NCBI GenBank assembly: GCA_002325645.1
Contig: DCSN01000183.1
Span: 1-31,361, forward strand
Direction of reading: 5' to 3'
Source of the DNA: Pseudanabaena sp. UBA1465
Lineage (GTDB): Bacteria; Cyanobacteriota; Cyanobacteriia; Pseudanabaenales; Pseudanabaenaceae
DNA length: 31,361 nt
Part shown: one piece after another, positions 8,401 to 15,898 of the stretch
How the letters are laid out: each line of letters begins with the position of its first letter
Position numbering within the stretch: position 1 is the stretch's first letter
The notes under the pieces: model-generated
Database searches by the model: none
The model's input: only the letters and a program-made list of their open reading frames with translations
What the model was told of the DNA's origin: nothing
Position numbers and translations under genes: made by a program

Positions 8401-9868
8401 AGGCGATCGCTGGAAAAATATGGGTGTACTGCACAGCGATGCAGCCTATATGCCAATCGGTACGCAGTTTACAGCAAATATCAACTTTTCGGCGACGAAG
8501 AAAGATGCTGACATCGTACTCGATCCCAATTCCCTCAAACTGCCAGAAATATGGCATGGACTGTCACCAGAGCGAGTACAGAAAGCGGTCAATCTTGATG
8601 CAATTATTCCTGCACTGAAACAAGCGATCGCTAAAGCATCTGAGAACCAACCGACCATGACCGAATTTGTGGAAAAACTAGCTGCCGAAAAGGTTGGTAT
8701 TAAAGCTCAAGTGCAGTCTGGCGGTAGGATTAATGGAATTACCTATCTTTATGAAGGGCAAGCAGTCAAGGCTAGTTTAGTTGAGTTAACGTGGAAGAAT
8801 CTCGCCGCGATGGGAGTGCGATACGATCCTGTTAGAGATCGCGAAGCAATTACATCGGCTCCGATTCCAGCTATACCTCAAACCAGCGATTGCCTAGAAA
8901 TCCAATCTGAAAATCAAGATAGAACAATTCCTGAAGTTAGTATCGTCACTTCTATCCAAAGAGAAAAGTTAGAAAAATCAATAGAAATAATGGGTAAACC
9001 GATTCAGATGGTTTATCCTCTGAAGATGCATGGAGAAGTGAATCGATTGCCCGTGGATAGTTGTATTGAAGCAATGCGCGGACATGGGAGATCTCACACC
9101 ACGCGGCGATTTGAACCCTATGCTGCCTATAACTTTAAGGAAGGAGATATCGCGATCGCCTATGCAGGAGAGCAGAAAGTCGCTTTTCAAGTGGGAAAAC
9201 AATACAAAATCTCACAGGAAATGTTGACTGATGGGGAATATCAGAAACAATGGGTGGGTATGGAAAAGCATGGGGCTAAGGAATTACTGACATTCCAAGG
9301 ACATCGCAATACATGGGGAATGCACTTTCAGCCATTGGGAGATTATGTCGATGGTAAAATTGTGCCATTTCCTATCATCGAGAGAACAACAAATTCTATT
9401 GTTGCTGATATTCAGAAACTAGAAGCATGGAGAGAAACTGCTCAATATCTGGGTAAGAGCGAGAAATATGTAGATCGTATCCAAGAAATTATTGCTGGTG
9501 AGAGCATATCCGAAAAATCACAGCAAGCGATGTCTAAGGATGGTCAGTTACTGAGTCAGCACATTGCGTCACAGTGGCGGGAAGTATTGGCTACTCCGAG
9601 TGAATATGTGGGATCTCAAAATGGGAATCTTGTGTTTGAGCGCAAAGGGAATGAAGGTAAATATAGGGCAACGTGGGAGCAGTCTACAGATACGTTGACT
9701 TTAGATACAAAAGCTTTGAAGCAAGGAAATATCGAATATGTGCCATTGCTGGTGCAAAAAGGTTTAGAAATTGCTCAGAGTCGGGTGACTGTGAAAGATG
9801 CTCAGAATGTAGATCGCGCTCTTAAAGTTATTGCTGAAAACCAAATGGGGAGACAAGGGCAAAGGTAG
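5414..9868 (+). CDS. Two-barrel RNA polymerase-like protein (RdRP/YonO-type motifs) with PUA-like C-terminal region
   Basis: This is a 1484-residue protein. Residues 144-162 (GNGITLSDKAMGAIA...) and 183-199 (PFQFRAG...FKG, Lys198) match the first double-psi beta-barrel of eukaryotic RNA-dependent RNA polymerases, where the pattern is DGxGxIS...AFQIRxGG.KG. DFDGD at 476-480 is the Mg-binding signature of the second barrel, and it is preceded by a YRSP block, as RdRPs have RNP. AVDTPK at 661-666 parallels the AVDFPKTG block of RdRPs. About 185 residues precede the first barrel. The C-terminal region includes a GDIAIAYAGEQKVAFQVGKQ segment (about 1244-1263), which reads like a PUA/ASCH-type beta-barrel. 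The paralogue at 15899-17806 shares these blocks up to about residue 1050. RNA synthesis is predicted, not shown; template and role are unknown. No strong ribosome site precedes ATG 5414. Confidence 0.7.
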   Translation: MKFRQIDLKTGQELPIQSKTVEHTYLELKIGSTVDPNKLAVGKMYDGITDRDIERLQEQGLHMILANGRSAYFGDRAIAEKVSQEIFTNHSDAVAYGSIPVSEAKTSIYKESARILIIDDETLSQDPATGTYTADWGQQPIILGNGITLSDKAMGAIASKLGDCYSLISPDLANQLQAEPDRPFQFRAGVPEWQGVFKGTCRSSLLCQALEVDGIIARSSIKGDNKTTTTGIHEVSLFWARKEDAKFTEQKLGTQALVFFPEGVQADVLPKLKIKAERLAEAQSDPRKVAQLYIERHEKRQQQRQEETVERDNIYQIIEPELALELGLSIQENTKANNFEQPENPSVNEQYKDWLYDILKADLIDGGHCQVLEMEDIAKRLREFLQSEWQEVATGGLYVPSAIAQPHNQLQEGEVSFTGLPDGSEVAIYRSPVANAANFDVFTNNLTVLRELDPEAYMQRGVCYLNPNDAKRLVIDFDGDRVGIIPSQLTTLQEASSQKIIEQYPTLIQEIIDKNLPENKPIQVEKEKKIPRDLEHGFVNLASAAVNAADNPTGRVANLGMRLEALRWETQYLPNVEKSAYLQNIGTHFKKLLAEDNDIKKPFRILNDEWRDKIVEISETSTAISKLPEPEREKAVATGLTQTERLIWHLESLAAVNLQRAVDTPKSARKVNEDEYQFCQKVAKYKEVEWIKGKDNTYAYIGAEGIKTNTQDPVGWMVEQANQIYQEYSLIGDRNYNRFDHIFPKDSHTPAQTEWAKSVSTQYNALISDAVASRSRLEHEEGIALTATSAKGNTIEIVSLISTNPDGDSPIWEMARIGASVDIQVAKNKDWKTEKLYPYKAVAIIDQENKVDIGLISPASIAAYGKTLETGKMFANLKLEFKLGISRNDIDDKFADAEKYLEVQRDAIPEPERESRASALWHNNNRAIAGKMFTEVVTTRLQELRVDKITIIGLQYETNELKDKQLPQGEGAVCRLGIESNPDSPIYDKRVLQVQEGDRWKNMGVLHSDAAYMPIGTQFTANINFSATKKDADIVLDPNSLKLPEIWHGLSPERVQKAVNLDAIIPALKQAIAKASENQPTMTEFVEKLAAEKVGIKAQVQSGGRINGITYLYEGQAVKASLVELTWKNLAAMGVRYDPVRDREAITSAPIPAIPQTSDCLEIQSENQDRTIPEVSIVTSIQREKLEKSIEIMGKPIQMVYPLKMHGEVNRLPVDSCIEAMRGHGRSHTTRRFEPYAAYNFKEGDIAIAYAGEQKVAFQVGKQYKISQEMLTDGEYQKQWVGMEKHGAKELLTFQGHRNTWGMHFQPLGDYVDGKIVPFPIIERTTNSIVADIQKLEAWRETAQYLGKSEKYVDRIQEIIAGESISEKSQQAMSKDGQLLSQHIASQWREVLATPSEYVGSQNGNLVFERKGNEGKYRATWEQSTDTLTLDTKALKQGNIEYVPLLVQKGLEIAQSRVTVKDAQNVDRALKVIAENQMGRQGQR

Positions 9869-9944
9869 TGAGGCGTATGACCGAAATTTGATTTAAATCG
9901 CTTGGCTGCTTTAAAATTTACGGATGTGCGTAAAATCCATTTGA

Positions 9945-9972
9945 ATTGGGTGCGATTTTGTCGTGATATAAT
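9945..9972 (+). promoter_or_regulatory. Extended -10 promoter for the DUF433 toxin-antitoxin operon
   Basis: TGATATAAT ends at 9972 and combines the extended -10 TG with a perfect TATAAT. A weak TTGGGT lies 15 bp upstream. It is 55 bp before the antitoxin start and follows the polymerase-like gene, so the toxin-antitoxin pair probably has its own promoter. Confidence 0.55.
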
Positions 9973-10027
9973 TACAAAGATATGGCTTTGGTATTGGCAA
10001 GAAGAAAGTTTATTATTGGTTTGACAG

Positions 10028-10345
10028 ATGACTGTTTTAAAATCTTTGGATGAAAAAGTTTATATGAGATCGCTTGTCACTGAAATAATTAATGGCGAAT
10101 CCTATAGCTATTATCCGCTAGGGCAGTATGTTGTTCGGGCTATGGGGGTTTGTGGCGATCGCCCAACTTTTAAGTACACTCGCATTGAGATTGCGGGTGT
10201 GATGGAGCGATTAGCTAAGGGTGAGAATGTTGAAAATATTGTGCTTGGTTTTCGGGGAAGGGTTTCGCGTGAGGCGATCGCTGAAGCGATTCAAGTTGTG
10301 ACAACCCATTTTCTTGAGAGTCTTCCTATTTTGAGTGCAGCATGA
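10028..10345 (+). CDS. DUF433-family antitoxin
   Basis: The middle of this 105-residue protein reads GDRPTFKYTRIEIAGVMERLAKGENVENI, then SREAIAEAI. That is the DUF433 pattern (G-R-P-x-F-x-x-T-R-I, V-x-x-x-L-x-x-G, then I-x-x-A-I/L), a winged-helix DNA-binding fold. DUF433 proteins are commonly the antitoxin beside DUF5615 PIN-like toxins. Its stop overlaps the next start in ATGA, the classic coupling of such a pair. It probably binds and neutralises the downstream protein and represses the promoter near 9970. Start ATG 10028 is the only sensible one. There is a slightly longer N-terminus than in the shortest family members. Confidence 0.8.
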   Translation: MTVLKSLDEKVYMRSLVTEIINGESYSYYPLGQYVVRAMGVCGDRPTFKYTRIEIAGVMERLAKGENVENIVLGFRGRVSREAIAEAIQVVTTHFLESLPILSAA

Positions 10346-10752
10346 TTGTCCTTGATGAACAGCTTTTAGGAGCGAATCTGGAACAGGCGATCGGCAAATG
10401 GTATCAGGGTAATGTTTGCTTTATTACGGACTTGCGCCCTAATTCGATTATTAAAGATGAAGCGATTCCTATGTTGTTGCGAAAGGAAGCGCAGCCTACT
10501 TTTATCACGATCAATGAGCGGGATTTTTGGCGAAAGGTAGCGATAAGTGAGTATTTTTGTATAGTCTGTTTTAATTTGCCAGATTCGCGTGCTTCCGAAA
10601 TCTCTCTTCTACTCCGAAATCTGTTGCGTCACCCTGAGTTTAATGTAAAAGCAAAGCGGATGGGAAAGGTGGTGAGGATTGCGGATAGTAGTGTTAGCTA
10701 TTATTCTACTGGCAATAGAGAAATACAAGAATTTACTTTACAGATTCAGTAA
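10342..10752 (+). CDS. DUF5615-like PIN-domain toxin
   Basis: This 136-residue protein starts inside the antitoxin stop (ATGA). The sequence begins MIVLDEQLLG, with an early acidic pair like the first PIN carboxylate. It has TDLRPNSIIKDEAIPMLL in the middle and TINERDFWRKVAI, where the NERDF segment resembles the conserved T-x-N-x-x-D-F of DUF5615/Mut7-C-like PIN nucleases. Toxins of this type are predicted metal-dependent RNases. The position after a DUF433 gene strongly supports the call. All likely acidic active-site residues appear present, so it may be functional. Confidence 0.7.
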   Translation: MIVLDEQLLGANLEQAIGKWYQGNVCFITDLRPNSIIKDEAIPMLLRKEAQPTFITINERDFWRKVAISEYFCIVCFNLPDSRASEISLLLRNLLRHPEFNVKAKRMGKVVRIADSSVSYYSTGNREIQEFTLQIQ

Positions 10753-10768
10753 CAATTCCACGCCTAAG

Positions 10769-11008
10769 TCAAAACCAATATACTCGCATGGGTTCTCTAG
10801 GAATTTCGGGGATTTCAAAGTCTCCACAATCTGCAAAGCGTTTATTAATGGCGGTGGCGAGGTCAATATTGCTTGGCTTTTTTGGTGCTAATACGCTTTT
10901 GAGAATTGCTTTAATTTCAAGCTCGATGGTGCGTCCATGTTGGGCGGCGCGTTGTTCTAGCTGTTGGGCAATGTCTGGTTCTAGTTGATGAATACTGATG
11001 GTTGACAT
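10769..11008 (-). CDS. FitA/VapB-like ribbon-helix-helix antitoxin, without a visible toxin
   Basis: The N-terminus MSTISIHQLEPDIAQQLEQR followed by AAQHGRTIELEIKAILKSVL is the FitA-type ribbon-helix-helix DNA-binding pattern. The rest (about 40 residues) is the usual toxin-binding tail with a proline-rich EIPEIPREPMRV. I chose ATG 11008 rather than 11029, because the extra MLLLPNA is not family-like. FitA-type antitoxins usually precede a VapC/FitB PIN toxin on the same strand, but the next gene downstream is the convergent DUF5615 gene, 17 bp away. So this is an orphan antitoxin, either decayed from a pair or acting as a stand-alone repressor. Confidence 0.75.
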   Translation of the reverse strand: MSTISIHQLEPDIAQQLEQRAAQHGRTIELEIKAILKSVLAPKKPSNIDLATAINKRFADCGDFEIPEIPREPMRVYWF

Positions 11009-11059
11009 GGCATTGGGGAGTAGTAGCAAAGTGTCATTAAAATTATAACAATTCAGGAA

Positions 11060-11109
11060 GAAGGCGAAGCCAGTTTTACATGACTACCCGATGGATCTGA
11101 AGTTGCCAT
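11060..11109 (+). pseudogene. Decayed 50-bp fragment of the large polymerase-like gene
   Basis: This stretch matches 6647-6696 of the large polymerase-like gene at about 45 of 50 positions, and the last 28 bp (from GACTACCCGATGG) are identical. It corresponds to residues of about 412-428. In the copy, TGG has become TGA, so the frame has a stop. It lies directly between the orphan antitoxin and the restriction-modification cassette. It is too short to encode anything and is best read as the scar of a third copy or of a recombination. Confidence 0.8.
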
Positions 11110-11143
11110 TAGTAATCGACTTGGACTGCAACTTTTCCCAGTT

Positions 11144-12793
11144 TTATCCCTTCTTTCTATTAATTCTCCTATTTGATAGCTTTCTCCATATATTTCTTAA
11201 AAGTGTGACCTCATTCTGACTAAATCCATATTTTTCAATCAAAATGTATCTGTCAATTAGATCCAAAACTTCATCTGTTCTTTTTTCTCTTATAAGTTTA
11301 TCAATTTCGTCAAAATCAAGACTTATTTCATCACAAATAGGGAGAGGGATTTCTTCTATTTCAGTAGGTTCAAAGGTCATCACTCCACCTCCGTAGCTTC
11401 TTCCAGTAATTTCTGAAAAGGCAAAACTTAAAGAATTGAAAAAAGACATCATGATATCTTGAGGATTATGCTGGGAAAGAAACTTAATCCTATGTATTGT
11501 GTCTGTTGAAGAACTTTCAGTTAAATTTAGAATTAATTTTGGGTGATCATTTACTTGCCTTAATGCAAAGGCATCACAATTCCAAAGAGAAGGCGTAATA
11601 TACCATTTTTTTCTGTTTCTACACTTATAGCCTGTGTGATAGCCTTTTTCTTCTCCATATTTAATATACTGCTTACATACTTCAGGAAGCTCTTTGAAAT
11701 CAACGTTTGGTGGAATGAATAAGTATGTGTTTAGATCATTTGAGCTATTAGTCGCAAAATCATTATCAGTAAAACTAATCCCTTTCAACTGATTGGATCT
11801 ACTCACAACTTTTTGAATATAAGGTTGAAGATTCCATTTCTCGATATCAGATTGATTAAGCATAAAAAAATCATTGCAACCTGTCACGATGCCTACATCA
11901 ACGCTCATGATCTCCCCACAAAGACGTATATTATTTTCCTTTTTGATTCTTCTCAATAAATTAATTTCTTTATTATCAAGGAAATATTTAGTCCACTTTT
12001 CTGAAGTATGATCGATTGTCTTAGCTTTTATATTGTTGATTTTAGTGAAATTAAAATTCACCATGTCTTCAAGTTTTTCAAATTCAATAACTCTAATTCC
12101 TTCATTATCTTTGACTGATTTCTCACATAATAACAAGACGACTTCTTGCTGAATACCCGAGAACACTAGCTTTTTGAAAGTAGCAATTGTAATTCGTTTA
12201 AAAAAGTTAGATAGAAATATTCTAGTTTCTGCTGCATATTTTACCGAAAATAACTCTGCTGGAATTACCATTCCCAACTTGCCATTCTCAGATAAAATTG
12301 AAGACGATATCACTAAAAAAGGCAACCAAATATTTGTTAGTTTATTAGGATGTAGACCTAAATCTTCCATCATTTTGATCGCTAATTTTCTATGAATTTC
12401 TGGGAAGTCTTGATATCTGATAAATGGAGGATTACCAACCACTACATCAAAAGTTTCCTTTTCATTATTCGATATATAATAAAAAAAATCAGAATTAACT
12501 ATAGAGTCAGAGTTGAGTCCTAAATTAGAAGCTCTTAAACTAGCTTTAATTGCTACATTCTTGATTAATTCGATACCTTTAATATGTCCGTATAAGTTGT
12601 CTTGATGCAAACCAATTTCTTTGAATCGATTTATACAAGCCTCAATAAAATTACCATCTCCACAGCTAGGTTCCAATACTGTATTTGTATTAGAAGTAAT
12701 AGCCCAGTCGCAAATAAACTTAGCTATTTCAGGAGGAGTATAGTAACCACCTGTTAATTTTTGATTGTCTATTTTTTCCGTTATTTCAGTCAT
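11144..12793 (-). CDS. N6-adenine DNA methyltransferase (companion of the restriction enzyme)
   Basis: This 549-residue gamma-class amino-methyltransferase transfers a methyl group from S-adenosylmethionine to adenine N6. Motif I is VLEPSCGDGNF (Glu41-Phe49) after the typical TGGYYTPPEIA, and catalytic motif IV is NPPF (121-124). Motif GMVIPAELF follows the catalytic core. Beyond about residue 290 the sequence reads like a target-recognition region with a TaqI/Eco57I-like C-terminus (SYGGGVMTFEPTEIEEIPLP). It starts one base after the stop of the upstream restriction-modification gene (TAA-T-ATG), so translation is coupled. It probably protects host DNA. The gene is AT-rich and lacks HIP1. 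Confidence 0.88.
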   Translation of the reverse strand: MTEITEKIDNQKLTGGYYTPPEIAKFICDWAITSNTNTVLEPSCGDGNFIEACINRFKEIGLHQDNLYGHIKGIELIKNVAIKASLRASNLGLNSDSIVNSDFFYYISNNEKETFDVVVGNPPFIRYQDFPEIHRKLAIKMMEDLGLHPNKLTNIWLPFLVISSSILSENGKLGMVIPAELFSVKYAAETRIFLSNFFKRITIATFKKLVFSGIQQEVVLLLCEKSVKDNEGIRVIEFEKLEDMVNFNFTKINNIKAKTIDHTSEKWTKYFLDNKEINLLRRIKKENNIRLCGEIMSVDVGIVTGCNDFFMLNQSDIEKWNLQPYIQKVVSRSNQLKGISFTDNDFATNSSNDLNTYLFIPPNVDFKELPEVCKQYIKYGEEKGYHTGYKCRNRKKWYITPSLWNCDAFALRQVNDHPKLILNLTESSSTDTIHRIKFLSQHNPQDIMMSFFNSLSFAFSEITGRSYGGGVMTFEPTEIEEIPLPICDEISLDFDEIDKLIREKRTDEVLDLIDRYILIEKYGFSQNEVTLLRNIWRKLSNRRINRKKG

Positions 12794-12794
12794 A

Positions 12795-15700
12795 TTAATC
12801 TTGATCTTCTTTATCTAACTCAGCAAAGAATAATTTATCTCCTTGAACTGATAAAACTTCCTCCGATGAAATGTTATACAACAAATTAATTGCATCTATT
12901 TGAGATTTTCTAAGCCTAGTATATTTCCTTTCTAGAACAGATTGTTTGGAGGAAATATTGGTTGTTTGAATGTCTTTTCGGGTTTTTATGATTTCTTTAG
13001 TCTCTTTGATCAATTTGTTATATATTGTCAGATCATCGTTAGAACTAAAATCTATTACTCGTATAGGTATATTCTCAATAAACTGTTTCCCATGAGAATA
13101 AAAATCACCTCGAAACTCACTTGCTCCAGATTTTACTATAGCTTCAATTAGTGGATGAGATAGAATTGCCAAGATGTAAAATAGCGAGTATTCACCTTTG
13201 GAAACTAGAGAATAATATGGTCCATTGCCACCACCAGTGAATTGAAGGTTTGAGTTGTCATAGGTATAACTAGCCTCTTGAGATAGTACTTTCCAAATCA
13301 GCTTATCTGTATTATGGAACCTTGTTAAACTTTGGCTTCTCCCATACTGATACCATTGAATATTTCTAGAATCATTAAAACTTCGTGCCGAAAGTTTTGT
13401 TTTGTGGTGACTAAGGTATTTCCAACAAAGCGGGAATTGTTGGCTCATTTCTTGCTCAGAATAAATTAAAGCTTGATCTTCGTCTATTCTATATGGAAAG
13501 ATAATGTAAGAATTAGCAATTGGAGTATCAAATAAGTCTAATCGGACATCATAGAGACATGGTAAAAGTATTTCTTTCTCAATCTCCCATGTGTTCCCGT
13601 TATCATCAATTGTTACTGTATTTGTATCTTCTGTAGTTGGATGGAGAATATAAATATTATCAGCACTAGTTTGAAGTCCAACAGGGATATCAGCTATTTC
13701 ATTTAAAGTTGTTGTATTTTGAGTTTTTACCCTATTAAAGAGTGCTTCTGCTTCTTGTGTTAAAAATATCCAAGGGGTATCTGAATATTTGTTTTGGTTA
13801 TACTTAATAGTACTTATATTATCAAAAGAAGACTCATTCCTAAGTTCTGATACTCTTTTGAAAATTAGTTCCCCCCCTTTTTGTTTGGTAATGACAACTA
13901 TTGCTGTGTATGTCTGTCTTTTTGGAAAAACTTGTGTTGTGCCAAAATGTATTATCTTGACGATACCGCATTGGTTGGTGATTGATGCTCTTAATTTCTT
14001 ACCTCCTTTTACAATGAAAAACTTGTGGGGAACAATATATCCAACAACTCCATGAGGGTTAATTAATGTAATGGCTCTTTCAACAAAAAGATAGTACTTA
14101 TCAAAGTTATCTTTCTTTGATACGGAATAAGGTGATTCGGAACTTCTGTAATAATCTATTTCTTCCTTAAAGTATTTTACTAAGTTTTGGATTCGTACAT
14201 AAGGAGGGTTCCCGATGATTGCATCAAATCCTTGCTTATCCCTAAAAAAACTGAACTCATCTTCCCAGTTAAATGGTTTTATCTTATAGAGTAAATCATT
14301 ATTGTCAATAGCAGACTCATCATAATCGTAAAAGTGATCATCCACTAATGAGTTACCACATTTAATGTTTTCACTGAGGTTTGGTAGAACTTTTACTTTG
14401 TGTGTTTGAAGATAATCAGCAACAGTTGCAGCATTTTCATGCTCAAGCAGTCTTAATAACAAACTAAAACGAGTGACTTCTACAGCATAGGGGTTAATAT
14501 CAACACCAAAAATATTCTCAGTTAATATTTCTCGCTTTTCGCTTAAGCTTAGATTTGTAATTCCATTCTCTATCAGTAGATTGGTATGTTCCTTAATTAA
14601 ATAGTCATACAAAGCAATTAAAAACGTACCAGAACCACAACAAATATCAGCTATTTTCAGCTCTTTAATTTGTTCTAATGACTTGTCATTTAACAGTTTT
14701 TCTAAAGTTTCTGAAACTATCTGCTTTGCCACTAGCTTCGGCGTAGGCACTACTCCATATTCAACGACTTCAGGTTCTTGAATAATACTTACTTCTAGAA
14801 CATCTGAAATAGCAATTCTACTTCCTAAATATTGCTCGTAAATTTGACTGAGTATCAGAGGATCTACTACTGAAAAATCATATGGACTAATTGGATAATA
14901 TAGTTCTCGGAAAATATTTAGCAAAGTTTCTTCGTTAAGATTAATATTTAACGATAGGTTATCTTCAATAAAATCAAACAAACCTGAATTGTATTTCTTG
15001 TCTGATTCTCTAAAAATAGTTTTTAACTCATCGTAATTTGAAATTTCTTTTAGTGTTTCATATTTTTCAATTTCTCTATCTTCACAAATCCTTAAAAATA
15101 TTATTCGATTCAATAGACGTTGAACTAAGAAATTTATGCTTTCTTCATCGATTTGATTGTTGTTCTGATTACTTTCTTGAATGCTAGTAGCTAGACTCTT
15201 TCTCCAACTTTCAATTTGTGAGAGAAAATAGCTATCAAATGGAGTGGTATCTTGCTCAGATAAAGCGAAATATTTGTCAATATATCCTGAGTTGATAGAT
15301 TCAAATCCCAGTAATTCTATCAATTCGTCAAATCTAGAAATGTATTCTTCAAAATAAAATACTTTGTGTCTACTTACAGTAGGAGCATCTTCTAATGACG
15401 GTTTATCACGACAATCATAAACAACTAGAGTTTCAAAATTAGTAAGGATTGAGATCCCTAAGTTTGCACTCCATCCATAACGTTTAGTTTGGAATGCAGC
15501 CTCTTTTGATTTTTCAATATTTATAGATACTTGTTTGGCTTCTATAAATAGTTTTCGGCTCCCCTCAATTCTTAATGTATAGTCTGGACTCTTTTTTGTT
15601 GTTGATCCCGCATTCTCTACATCAATTGATTCTTCTTGAACGACATCTCTATAAATTTGAGATTTGCCTATTTTATTGTCAACACCCCACCCCAGAGCTT

Positions 15701-15842
15701 TTAATAAAGGATTGATAAAATCGATCCGTAGCTGTGCTTCTTTATATTTTGAAGTTCTATAATAGTCTATCTGGCTTTTGAAAGCAGAAATTAAACCTTC
15801 GATTTCTTGTATTGTTTGCTCTTTACTTATCAAATCAGACAT
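12795..15842 (-). CDS. Type IIG-like restriction-modification enzyme (nuclease-methyltransferase fusion)
   Basis: This 1015-residue protein combines cleavage and methylation. The N-terminus holds a PD-(D/E)xK nuclease: Pro86-Asp87 in SPDYTL and Glu101-Ala-Lys103 in KLFIEAK. A helical connector follows. The methyltransferase core has motif I ADICCGSGTFLIAL (about 397-406) and motif IV IIGNPPYVRIQ (about 541-547). The C-terminal third (about 700-1000) is the target-recognition region and ends in a coiled segment. Order and length fit the Eco57I/type IIG class. The next gene is a separate adenine methyltransferase, as in several such systems. The recognition sequence cannot be read. The two-gene cassette contains no GCGATCGC, unlike its neighbours, which suggests recent transfer. 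The start at 15842 is divergent from the second polymerase-like gene, 56 bp away. Confidence 0.88.
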   Translation of the reverse strand: MSDLISKEQTIQEIEGLISAFKSQIDYYRTSKYKEAQLRIDFINPLLKALGWGVDNKIGKSQIYRDVVQEESIDVENAGSTTKKSPDYTLRIEGSRKLFIEAKQVSINIEKSKEAAFQTKRYGWSANLGISILTNFETLVVYDCRDKPSLEDAPTVSRHKVFYFEEYISRFDELIELLGFESINSGYIDKYFALSEQDTTPFDSYFLSQIESWRKSLATSIQESNQNNNQIDEESINFLVQRLLNRIIFLRICEDREIEKYETLKEISNYDELKTIFRESDKKYNSGLFDFIEDNLSLNINLNEETLLNIFRELYYPISPYDFSVVDPLILSQIYEQYLGSRIAISDVLEVSIIQEPEVVEYGVVPTPKLVAKQIVSETLEKLLNDKSLEQIKELKIADICCGSGTFLIALYDYLIKEHTNLLIENGITNLSLSEKREILTENIFGVDINPYAVEVTRFSLLLRLLEHENAATVADYLQTHKVKVLPNLSENIKCGNSLVDDHFYDYDESAIDNNDLLYKIKPFNWEDEFSFFRDKQGFDAIIGNPPYVRIQNLVKYFKEEIDYYRSSESPYSVSKKDNFDKYYLFVERAITLINPHGVVGYIVPHKFFIVKGGKKLRASITNQCGIVKIIHFGTTQVFPKRQTYTAIVVITKQKGGELIFKRVSELRNESSFDNISTIKYNQNKYSDTPWIFLTQEAEALFNRVKTQNTTTLNEIADIPVGLQTSADNIYILHPTTEDTNTVTIDDNGNTWEIEKEILLPCLYDVRLDLFDTPIANSYIIFPYRIDEDQALIYSEQEMSQQFPLCWKYLSHHKTKLSARSFNDSRNIQWYQYGRSQSLTRFHNTDKLIWKVLSQEASYTYDNSNLQFTGGGNGPYYSLVSKGEYSLFYILAILSHPLIEAIVKSGASEFRGDFYSHGKQFIENIPIRVIDFSSNDDLTIYNKLIKETKEIIKTRKDIQTTNISSKQSVLERKYTRLRKSQIDAINLLYNISSEEVLSVQGDKLFFAELDKEDQD

Positions 15843-15898
15843 ATTTTGGTTTGAATTTATATTTTCTTTTTATATTTTCTTTTTTAGTCAGTGCGTAA

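Noticed and set aside
6109..9202. Several minus-strand open frames of 60-149 codons inside the large polymerase-like gene
   Set aside because: They are shadows of the coding strand with no motifs or ribosome sites.
5414..9868. Normal RNA polymerase beta' (rpoC) fragment as explanation of DFDGD
   Set aside because: No NADFDGDQMAVH context, zinc ribbon or bridge-helix sequence; the FQFRAG and AVD-K blocks fit the single-chain RdRP/YonO type better.
10679..10891. 70-codon plus-strand frame across the end of the toxin gene
   Set aside because: Spans the convergent junction antisense to the ribbon-helix-helix gene; no family match.
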